Shown in pieces: positions 57,955 to 64,000 of a DNA stretch of 64,000 bases (its first letter is position 1; each line of letters begins with the position of its first letter). The DNA lies in assembly GCF_002018875.1 (NCBI RefSeq), contig NZ_MVOL01000006.1, positions 372,001 through 436,000 of the forward strand, written 5' to 3'. The stretch comes from Pseudomonas sp. MF4836 (lineage in GTDB: Bacteria > Pseudomonadota > Gammaproteobacteria > Pseudomonadales > Pseudomonadaceae). Made by a program: the position numbers and the translations under genes. The notes under the pieces were generated by a model, which did not search any database, was not told the origin of the DNA, and was given only the letters and a program-made list of their open reading frames with translations.

Positions 57955-58563
57955 TCAGGGTTTTTCGCCCTTTTGCCGGCGCAGGCCGATGTCTGCCAGG
58001 CAGGTGGAAAGCTCCCCCAGATGGTCGATCACCGAATGCACGCCGAGGCCGAACAACTGCATGGTTGCCCTGCCGCGCTTGAGTTCGCGTTCCTGCTGGC
58101 TCAAGGCCTGCCACTCGGCCGGAGCCAGGCCGCATAGCGAGCCGCAGGATGCCAGACCGATGGTCCAGAGACCGGCGTTCAAACCGGATTGCAGGAGTCG
58201 CGGTTCGCCGCTGACCAGCACGCAGCCGTCCAGCCGAGTGACATTCAGCGCCATCAGCGCCTGCCAGCAGGCATCCGGGGCGGGCCATTGGGTGGGGTTG
58301 GCGATGGTCGGTTGGATCCACGGCGGCAGCGCCGCCGCCAATTGCTGACTGACATCGCCAGGCAGTTCATCGAGCCAGGCGCAGGGGATCCCTTGATGCT
58401 TGAGGTTGCCCAGGGCCTCCAGTGCGCCGGGCGTGGCATGGCTGTGGGCACGTTTGGGCGCGCGATGGGTCTGGGCGCCAAAGTCCACCAGGCAACCGCT
58501 AAGGCCGAACAACACGGCGGTCAAAGTGGGAGAGGGCAGGGGTAAGGCGTCAGCGTTCGGCAT
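57955..58563 (-). CDS. Phosphonatase-like (PhnX-related) HAD protein lacking catalytic residues
   Basis: 202-residue HAD-fold protein related to phosphonoacetaldehyde hydrolase. The C-terminal block NAGLWTIGLASCGSLCGL and GVHSVIDHLGEL matches PhnX closely. The first motif reads LFGLSGCLVDFGA where PhnX has FDWAGTTVDFG, so the nucleophilic Asp is Gly. The metal-binding acidic pair after VKVDD is VSGEP here. The protein is about 70 residues shorter than PhnX, with the cap region and its Schiff-base Lys apparently missing. Enzyme activity of the PhnX type is therefore unlikely. I recall a similar gene at the PA2803 position, so it is probably a maintained variant and not a pseudogene. Confidence 0.75.
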   Translation of the reverse strand: MPNADALPLPSPTLTAVLFGLSGCLVDFGAQTHRAPKRAHSHATPGALEALGNLKHQGIPCAWLDELPGDVSQQLAAALPPWIQPTIANPTQWPAPDACWQALMALNVTRLDGCVLVSGEPRLLQSGLNAGLWTIGLASCGSLCGLAPAEWQALSQQERELKRGRATMQLFGLGVHSVIDHLGELSTCLADIGLRRQKGEKP

Positions 58564-58695
58564 ATCAACGTCCTTGAAATAGCCGCAAGGCTAGCGGGCC
58601 CTGATGACGGTTGGGTGACAGCCCGGTGAATGGCAAGTCGTGCTTGAGGCATCAACTTGGCGTGCGCAATGCTGCCTAAACGTCGCCATCCGTTT

Positions 58696-58701
58696 TATAC
58701 T
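58696..58701 (+). promoter_or_regulatory. Probable -10 element for mlaA
   Basis: TATACT followed by GAGCCGC, 58 bp before the start codon. Confidence 0.55.
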
Positions 58702-58759
58702 GAGCCGCTTAACGCCAGGGCATAGCCCCCGCGACAGAACAATCCAAGGAGTTTCTGCT

Positions 58760-59446
58760 ATGCGCTGGAGCAGTCATCTAGTTCAGCTATGCGTGTGTGC
58801 CGGTGTGATGTTGGTGCCGTTTGCGGCCCAGGCCGCTGAAGATGATCCATGGGAAAGCATCAACCGCCCGATCTTCACCTTCAACGATAAACTCGACACC
58901 TATGCCCTCAAGCCACTGGCTCAAGGCTACCAGGCGATTACCCCGCAGTTTCTGGAAGATGGTATTCACAACTTCTTCCGCAATATCGGTGACGTCGGCA
59001 ATCTGGCCAACGACCTCCTTCAGGTCAAGCCGCGCGCGGCCGGCGTCGACACCGCACGCCTGCTGATGAACACCACCTTGGGTCTGGCCGGGTTTTTCGA
59101 TGTCGGCACCAAGATGGGCCTGCAGCGCAACGACGAAGACTTCGGCCAGACCCTTGGTTACTGGGGCATGCCTAGCGGCCCATACGTGATGCTGCCGTTC
59201 TTCGGGCCCAGCACTGTGCGTGACGCGCCGGCCAAGTATGTGGACAGCTACACCGAACCCTACCGCTACATGAATGACATCCCGGCGCGCAATATGGCGA
59301 TCGGCCTGGATATCATCGATACGCGCGCCAGCCTGCTGTCGGCCGAGAAGCTGATCAACGGCGACAAGTACACCTTTATTCGCAATGCCTACCTGCAGAA
59401 CCGCGAATTCAAGGTCAAGGATGGCCAGGTTGAAGACGACTTCTAA
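58760..59446 (+). CDS. mlaA: Outer-membrane phospholipid-removal protein MlaA (VacJ)
   Basis: Removes misplaced phospholipids from the outer leaflet of the outer membrane and passes them to the MlaC/MlaFEDB system. 228 residues. Signal peptide about 1-23, ending AAQA. The mature part begins with DDPWESINRPIFTFNDKLD, typical of MlaA. GQTLGYWGMPSGPYVMLPFFGPSTVRD is the central conserved block. No lipobox Cys precedes the mature N-terminus, as in the non-lipoprotein MlaA forms of pseudomonads. AAGGAGTTTCTGCT precedes the ATG. Confidence 0.93.
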   Translation: MRWSSHLVQLCVCAGVMLVPFAAQAAEDDPWESINRPIFTFNDKLDTYALKPLAQGYQAITPQFLEDGIHNFFRNIGDVGNLANDLLQVKPRAAGVDTARLLMNTTLGLAGFFDVGTKMGLQRNDEDFGQTLGYWGMPSGPYVMLPFFGPSTVRDAPAKYVDSYTEPYRYMNDIPARNMAIGLDIIDTRASLLSAEKLINGDKYTFIRNAYLQNREFKVKDGQVEDDF

Positions 59447-59464
59447 TCTTTGGCGTTAACTGAA

Positions 59465-59491
59465 AAAAGGCGGCCATTGGGCCGCCTTTTT
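59465..59491. terminator. Bidirectional terminator between mlaA and the PilZ gene
   Basis: AAAAGGCGGCC - ATTG - GGCCGCCTTTT. Confidence 0.9.
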
Positions 59492-59504
59492 CGTGGGCGA
59501 GGGT

Positions 59505-59804
59505 TCAGTTCATCTTAAGGATTGTAAGGCCAAGTTTCTGAGTGTGGTCCTGAAGCTCGGTGACCCAGACCACTTCGGTCTCTGCTTCCAGCCCTCTGAG
59601 CGCCGTATGCTCGGAGTCGATACGCACGCTGAGCCGATCACCGACCTTGAACGAGCGTGTCGCCTGAACCTGCATCCCGCTGCTGGAAAGGTCGATACAG
59701 ACGGCTGGAATCACTTGCCCCTGATGAATCAGCGTGACCTCTGCATCCACGCGCATGCGAATGTAATCGCGCTTTTCACTGTAGTCCCGTTCGTTTTGGC
59801 TCAT
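59505..59804 (-). CDS. Single-domain PilZ protein
   Basis: 99-residue stand-alone PilZ domain. The c-di-GMP binding residues fit: the first Arg motif in EKRDYIRMRV and the second motif DLSSSGM in the beta strand after it. It starts MSQNERDYSEK. It is located between mlaA and rssB, divergent from rssB. Stand-alone PilZ proteins act by binding a partner when c-di-GMP is bound; no partner can be seen here. Confidence 0.88.
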   Translation of the reverse strand: MSQNERDYSEKRDYIRMRVDAEVTLIHQGQVIPAVCIDLSSSGMQVQATRSFKVGDRLSVRIDSEHTALRGLEAETEVVWVTELQDHTQKLGLTILKMN

Positions 59805-60079
59805 GGGTTCCGTCCTGCGATTACGTTGCGGTTTTGCCTGTTCTTATAACTCCCGGTGATTTGCGGTGTAAAGACGCCAGGCGACCATCGGCGTGAGCTT
59901 GAAACGCCCCGCGGATGGGAGTACCGTCTGCGCCTTAGAAGGGCACCTCTGTTGGACGAGCGTGCAGGGCTCCGAGCCTTGGCTCCAACTCCAGAGTGGC
60001 TAGAAAGCGAATCCAGTAGTGTGCGCCGGGTCTCAGCCTCGCCGCCTACGCCAACCTAATTCTGGCGCCGTTTGCCCAC

Positions 60080-61261
60080 ATGCAAAAAACCAGTGCCACG
60101 CTGCTGATAATCGATGACGACGAAGTAGTGCGCGCGAGCCTCGCGGCCTATTTGGAAGACAGTGGCTTCAGCGTCCTTCAGGCCGGCAACGGCCAGCAGG
60201 GTCTTCAGGTATTCGAGCAAGAGAAGCCCGACTTGGTGATCTGCGATCTGCGCATGCCGCAGATGGGCGGCCTCGAACTTATCCGTCAGGTAACCGACAT
60301 CGCACCGCAAACGCCGGTGATCGTGGTATCGGGTGCGGGCGTGATGAATGACGCGGTCGAAGCATTGCGTCTTGGTGCGGCGGATTACCTGATCAAACCG
60401 TTGGAAGATCTGGCGGTGCTCGAGCACTCGGTGCGTCGGGCCCTGGATCGTGCGCGGTTGCTGCTTGAAAACCAGCGTTACCGCGAGAAGCTTGAAGCCG
60501 CCAACCGCGAGCTTGAAGCCAGCCTGAATCTGTTGCAGGAAGATCAGAATGCCGGGCGCCAGGTGCAGATGAATATGCTGCCGGTCAGCCCCTGGTCGAT
60601 TGATGAGTTCAACTTCGCCCATCAGATCATCCCGTCGTTGTACCTGTCGGGGGATTTTGTCGACTACTTCAGGGTCGACGAGCGCCGGGTTGCTTTCTAC
60701 CTGGCGGACGTTTCCGGTCATGGCGCCTCGTCAGCATTCGTTACTGTCCTGTTGAAGTTCATGACCACGCGCTTGTTGTTTGAGTCCAAGCGCAATGGCA
60801 CATTGCCAGAATTCAAGCCTTCGGAAGTCCTTGGCCATATCAACCGTGGCCTTATCAGCTGTAAGCTGGGTAAACACGTCACTATGGTCGGTGGAGTCAT
60901 CGACGAGGAGACCGGTTTGTTGACCTATAGCATTGGCGGACACCTGCCATTGCCTGTGTTGTACACGCCAAGCAGTGTGCGTTACCTGGAAGGGCGCGGT
61001 CTGCCGGTGGGCTTGTTCACTGAAGCCACCTATGAAGACCACATCCTGGAATTGCCGCCGACCTTCAGCCTGACGCTGATGTCTGATGGCATTCTGGACC
61101 TTTTGCCAGAACCCACACTCAAAGAGAAAGAAGCCGCCTTGCCTGAACGGGTAAGAACGGCAGGCGGCAGCCTGGATGGTCTGCGGCAGGTTTTTGGATT
61201 GGCCACGCTAGGGGAGATGCCGGATGATATCGCCCTGTTGGTGTTGAGCAGGAATCTTTAA
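60080..61261 (+). CDS. rssB: Response regulator with PP2C-type phosphatase domain (RssB)
   Basis: 393-residue regulator with a receiver domain (about 1-125, phospho-Asp56 in VICDLRMPQMGG). A helical linker (about 130-165) follows, then a SpoIIE/PP2C-like phosphatase domain (SGDFVDYF, LADVSGHGASSAFV, LMSDGILDLL, PDDIALLVL). In Pseudomonas it dephosphorylates the STAS partner encoded next and affects RpoS-level control. No ribosome site is obvious before the ATG at 60080. The receiver begins at residue 7, so the start cannot be much later. Confidence 0.92.
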   Translation: MQKTSATLLIIDDDEVVRASLAAYLEDSGFSVLQAGNGQQGLQVFEQEKPDLVICDLRMPQMGGLELIRQVTDIAPQTPVIVVSGAGVMNDAVEALRLGAADYLIKPLEDLAVLEHSVRRALDRARLLLENQRYREKLEAANRELEASLNLLQEDQNAGRQVQMNMLPVSPWSIDEFNFAHQIIPSLYLSGDFVDYFRVDERRVAFYLADVSGHGASSAFVTVLLKFMTTRLLFESKRNGTLPEFKPSEVLGHINRGLISCKLGKHVTMVGGVIDEETGLLTYSIGGHLPLPVLYTPSSVRYLEGRGLPVGLFTEATYEDHILELPPTFSLTLMSDGILDLLPEPTLKEKEAALPERVRTAGGSLDGLRQVFGLATLGEMPDDIALLVLSRNL

Positions 61262-61743
61262 TGAGTACCGGTAGAATCCAGTTCGCCGAGCAGGACGGCA
61301 CCTTTGTCCTGAAGTTCGTCGGTGAAGTACGCCTGACCCTGTGTTCGGCGTTGGATGCGACTATTGAGCGGATTTTCACGGCGCTGAACTTCTCGGCCAT
61401 CGTGATCGATCTGACCGAAACCCGCAGCATCGACAGCACCACCCTTGGCCTGCTGGCCAAATTGTCGATCCTGTCGCGGCAGAAGGTCGGTCTGTTGCCG
61501 ACGGTCGTCACCACCCACGAAGACATCACACGTCTGTTGCAGTCGATGGGCTTCGATCAGGTGTTCAACATCGTTGATCGTCCGATTCCCTGCCCGGAAT
61601 GCCTGACTGATCTGCCGTCTCAGGATCAGTCGGAAGAAGTGGTGCGGATCAAGGTGCTGGAAGCGCACAAGATCCTCATGGGGCTCAACGACTCCAACCG
61701 CGAAGCCTTTCACGACCTGGTGAATGCGTTGGAGCGTCACTGA
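61261..61743 (+). CDS. rssC: STAS-domain anti-sigma factor antagonist (RssC)
   Basis: 160-residue SpoIIAA-like protein and expected substrate of RssB. The STAS domain is at about 8-100 (FVLKFVGEVRLTLCSALDATIERIF, IDLTETRSIDSTTLGLLAKL). The likely phospho-acceptor is Ser56 or a neighbouring Ser/Thr in RSIDST. A C-terminal extension with two Cys (IPCPECL) and helices follows. The ATG overlaps the rssB stop by one base, indicating coupled translation. Confidence 0.9.
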   Translation: MSTGRIQFAEQDGTFVLKFVGEVRLTLCSALDATIERIFTALNFSAIVIDLTETRSIDSTTLGLLAKLSILSRQKVGLLPTVVTTHEDITRLLQSMGFDQVFNIVDRPIPCPECLTDLPSQDQSEEVVRIKVLEAHKILMGLNDSNREAFHDLVNALERH

Positions 61744-61765
61744 TCGATTAAGGCGCCAGGCGCAT

Positions 61766-61801
61766 AAAAAAGGGCGAACCCTCACGGGTTCGCCCTTTTT
61801 T
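61766..61801. terminator. Bidirectional terminator between rssC and tal
   Basis: AAAAAAGGGCGAACCC - TCAC - GGGTTCGCCCTTTTTT, a perfect 16-bp stem. Confidence 0.94.
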
Positions 61802-61819
61802 GCTTGGGCGTGGATCAGT

Positions 61820-62746
61820 TCACAGCTTGGCGGCCAGCAGGGCTTCCAGTTTCTCCTGGTCGCGGGCGAATTGGCGAATGCCTTCGGCGAGTTTCTCTGT
61901 GGCCATGGCATCCTCGTTCGAGGCCCAGCGGAACTGCGACTCAGTCAAGCTCTGGCGGGCTTCGCCTGCTGCGCCCGGGGCCAGCTTGCGTTCCAGCTTG
62001 CCGTTGTCGGCAGCCAGTTTCTCGATCAGGTCCGGGCTGATGGTCAGGCGATCACAGCCGGCCAGTTGCTCAATCTGGTTCAGGTTGCGGAAGCTGGCGC
62101 CCATGACCACGGTCTTGTAGTCGTTGGCTTTGTAGTAGTTGTAGATACGGGTTACCGACTGCACACCCGGATCGTCGGAACCGCTGTAGTCGGTGCCGTT
62201 GGCTTTCTTGTACCAGTCGTAGATGCGGCCTACGAAGGGGGAAATCAGGAACACCCCGGCTTCGGCGCAGGCGACGGCCTGGGCGAAGGAGAACAGCAGG
62301 GTCAAGTTGGTCTGGATACCTTCGCGCTCCAGCTTCTCGGCGGCGCGGATACCTTCCCAGGTGGAGGCGATCTTGATCAGCACCCGATCGCGGCCAATCC
62401 CGGCTTTTTCATACAGCCCGATCAGGCGATGGGCGCGTTCCAGCATGGCATCAGTGTCGAACGACAGGCGTGCGTCCACTTCGGTAGAAATGCGCCCCGG
62501 AATCACTTTCAGGATTTCCTGGCCGACGGCAACGGCAAAGCGGTCGCTGGCCAAGCCCACATCGCCCTTGCAGTCGCTGACGCAGGCGTTGAGCAGTTCG
62601 GCATAACTTGGGATGGCCGCAGCCTTGAGCAGCAGCGAAGGGTTGGTGGTGGCATCCACCGGCTTGACCCGGGCAATGGCTTCGAAGTCGCCGGTATCGG
62701 CAACGACGGTAGTGATCTGTTTGAGTTGTTCCAGCTTGGAAGTCAT
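61820..62746 (-). CDS. tal: Transaldolase
   Basis: Pentose-phosphate enzyme moving dihydroxyacetone units between sugar phosphates. 308 residues, the classical TalB type. Schiff-base Lys125 is in RVLIKIASTWEG. Asp17 (VVADTGDF), the DATTNPSL motif and TNLTLLFSFAQAVACAEAG are present. The start at 62746 (MTSKLEQLKQ) is the family start. The frame is open to 62803 but has no support there. Only a weak AGGAC precedes the ATG. Confidence 0.96.
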   Translation of the reverse strand: MTSKLEQLKQITTVVADTGDFEAIARVKPVDATTNPSLLLKAAAIPSYAELLNACVSDCKGDVGLASDRFAVAVGQEILKVIPGRISTEVDARLSFDTDAMLERAHRLIGLYEKAGIGRDRVLIKIASTWEGIRAAEKLEREGIQTNLTLLFSFAQAVACAEAGVFLISPFVGRIYDWYKKANGTDYSGSDDPGVQSVTRIYNYYKANDYKTVVMGASFRNLNQIEQLAGCDRLTISPDLIEKLAADNGKLERKLAPGAAGEARQSLTESQFRWASNEDAMATEKLAEGIRQFARDQEKLEALLAAKL

Positions 62747-62972
62747 GGGCGTGCTCTGTCCTGTGGGTCTGGTGACATTACCCGAGCGCTGACAGCGGCT
62801 CAAGGGCGCATAGGCGTATCGTCGGCTGCAGGGGCAACTCCCTGAGAACAGGCGTTTGAGTGCGCAGGCACTATGCGCTAACTACGATGCCAAAATAGCC
62901 GACAGGTTCCGGGTAATTGATCGAAGGCGGTCGCGTGGAGTGACGGCGGCCGTTCTGCTCGGGCGCAAATGG

Positions 62973-63473
62973 TCAGTGGGGCGGTGGATTGAGGCGGGTA
63001 TCCAGGGCAAAGCGTTCTTGCTGGACCACTTCGTACAGTCCCTGGGCCAGTTGCGGGTTCATGACGATGTTCCAGCTGTGTCGGGACACCGTCGAAGGAA
63101 TCAGGATAAACGGATGGCGCTCCAGCAGTTCGTCACCAAATTTCTGTTGTCCCAAGCTGGGAGTTCCGGGTATCAGCCAATTGGGGTTGGCAATCTGGCT
63201 TGGCACAATCCGTGGGACTCGGGAAGTATCGAGGATACGCGCTGCGGTCAGCACATGGGGGACACAATCAAGGGCGCGAAAGCCTTTATGCACGGCCACT
63301 TCGAGGATGGCGGTGGAAGGATCGGCAGAGCCATACACCGCTTTGACCCCTTTGGAGTTCCAGCGACCGCCGCCCAGCTCCGCACCGATACCGCTGAACC
63401 AGGTGGCGGCGTGTTCCGAGCGGTCGAGTCGCCAGAAGTACAGTTCGCTCGGCGCGAGTGGGGCAGGACTCAA
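62973..63473 (-). CDS. RES domain toxin
   Basis: 166-residue RES-family toxin of a type II toxin-antitoxin pair. The family pattern is GGRWNSKGVKAVYGSADPSTAILEVAVH, with the conserved Arg, Tyr and Glu that form the NAD+-acting site. RES toxins degrade or transfer ADP-ribose from NAD+ and stop growth. The C-terminal HSWNIVMNPQLAQGLYEVV segment is typical. Its ATG overlaps the antitoxin stop by four bases (ATGA), so the toxin is translationally coupled behind its antitoxin. Confidence 0.9.
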   Translation of the reverse strand: MSPAPLAPSELYFWRLDRSEHAATWFSGIGAELGGGRWNSKGVKAVYGSADPSTAILEVAVHKGFRALDCVPHVLTAARILDTSRVPRIVPSQIANPNWLIPGTPSLGQQKFGDELLERHPFILIPSTVSRHSWNIVMNPQLAQGLYEVVQQERFALDTRLNPPPH

Positions 63474-63940
63474 GAATAAACCCCGTAGTCCATGCGGGTC
63501 AGGAAATCATCGACCAGCTCGAAGCCGACTTGGGTGGTCAGCAAATCGATGGGCGCACGGTTTTCCAGGCCAAGTGCGGGTGTGACCATCCAGTTCGCCG
63601 CCTCCTGAAGGTCGCCCAGCACACCCTCGGCCTTGCTCAATACCTTGGCCAGGCGCCAGGCACTGCTGCTTTGTTCCGAAGTGAGAGGCTCTGGATTCTT
63701 GATCCGCCGCTGCACGGTTCGCTCCGACAGGCCGATGATTTTGCCGAACACCTGCTTGTCCTTGAAGCGCGTGACCGACTGCACAAAGTTGATCACCGCG
63801 TCCGACGGAAAGCCTTTTTCAATCAGCTCATGCACCTCAAAGGCGTCATGGGCGCGAGGAGGCCGGTTGCCGAACAGCAGTTGCAGGGGCTTGGTCGGGT
63901 CTTGGGACTGGTAGTGATGGGTTTCGCTTTGAGCGGCCAT
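63470..63940 (-). CDS. Xre/MbcA/ParS-type antitoxin (DUF2384)
   Basis: 156-residue antitoxin and probable autorepressor. The N-terminal helix-turn-helix-like region includes FGKIIGLSERTVQRRIKN. The C-terminal DUF2384 toxin-binding domain has EQSSSAWRLAKVLSKAEGVLGDLQEAANWMVTPALGLENRAPIDLL. The start at 63940 (MAAQSETHH) has GAGGTGATTCC upstream. An ATG at 63961 in frame is less likely because it falls inside the operator repeats. The tal-side location suggests insertion beside a core gene. Confidence 0.88.
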   Translation of the reverse strand: MAAQSETHHYQSQDPTKPLQLLFGNRPPRAHDAFEVHELIEKGFPSDAVINFVQSVTRFKDKQVFGKIIGLSERTVQRRIKNPEPLTSEQSSSAWRLAKVLSKAEGVLGDLQEAANWMVTPALGLENRAPIDLLTTQVGFELVDDFLTRMDYGVYS

Positions 63941-63955
63941 GGAATCACCTCGTTT

Positions 63956-63999
63956 TGCCATCTGGCGAAAGTATACTGCCAAGTGGCGAAGCTGGCGAA
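63956..63999. promoter_or_regulatory. Toxin-antitoxin promoter with repeated operator
   Basis: Two inverted repeats, TGCCA-TC-TGGCG (63956-63967) and TGCCA-AG-TGGCG (63977-63988), are 21 bp apart. A third half site TGGCGAA lies at 63993-63999 and continues to the window edge. A -10-like TATACT on the minus strand (63970-63975) lies between the two repeats, as expected for antitoxin autoregulation. Confidence 0.72.
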
Positions 64000-64000
64000 G

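Noticed and set aside
59856..60059. 67-codon frame upstream of rssB
   Set aside because: Arg/Pro-rich out-of-frame translation with no ribosome site, probably leader sequence of rssB.
62856..63479. 207-codon plus-strand frame opposite the RES toxin
   Set aside because: Antisense to a clear RES-domain gene; no motifs of its own.

Overview
The window reads as chromosomal DNA of a Pseudomonas, most likely of the fluorescens group. GC is high, genes are closely packed, and nearly every product is a typical Pseudomonas core protein. From memory, the order matches three PAO1 synteny blocks: the cco-aer-acnA area, the slt-uup-fadBA-topA-lexA-psrA-nagZ-mfd-gap-sthA-lolCDE area, and the copRS-queF-mlaA-rssBC-tal area. 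I saw no rRNA, tRNA, CRISPR array, prophage or insertion sequence.

Layout. 1-3000: a cbb3 oxidase operon (ccoNOQP, minus strand, ccoP cut by the window edge) with an ANR/FNR-type box upstream. 3-14 kb: alpha/beta hydrolase, aerotaxis receptor, CPBP protease, acnA, rlmM, tusA, MATE exporter, pdxB and a small Pseudomonas protein. 14-20 kb: an MsbA-type ABC exporter, slt and uup. 20-25 kb: usp, a membrane-anchored unknown, a candidate small RNA, and fadBA behind a PsrA-like double operator. 25-32 kb: DUF1653 protein, topA, a DUF6586-like protein, and a small operon of two diverged DUF3137-like paralogues followed by lemA. 32-36 kb: the lexA-sulA SOS operon with two LexA boxes, psrA with its own double operator, nagZ and mtnP. 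36-43 kb: SNF2-type helicase, csiV and mfd. 43-49 kb: a long-form GAPDH, an MHS-family symporter, apbE and sthA. 49-54 kb: GDPD, a PilZ-domain protein and lolCDE. 54-60 kb: copRS with a CopR box, a Met/His-rich cupredoxin, queF, DUF4404 protein, a phosphonatase-like protein lacking its catalytic residues, mlaA and a second PilZ protein. 60-64 kb: rssB-rssC, tal, and a Xre/RES toxin-antitoxin pair with a repeated operator.

Together the genes cover microaerobic respiration and oxygen sensing, fatty-acid oxidation under PsrA, SOS and repair functions (lexA, sulA, mfd, topA), envelope maintenance (slt, nagZ, lolCDE, mlaA, lemA), copper response, and stationary-phase partner switching. The items most worth a second look are the shared 27-bp double-box geometry at psrA and fadBA, the orphan-terminator small RNA candidate at about 21.3-21.44 kb, the catalytically stripped phosphonatase-like protein, the DUF3137-like pair with LemA, and the toxin-antitoxin operator repeats.
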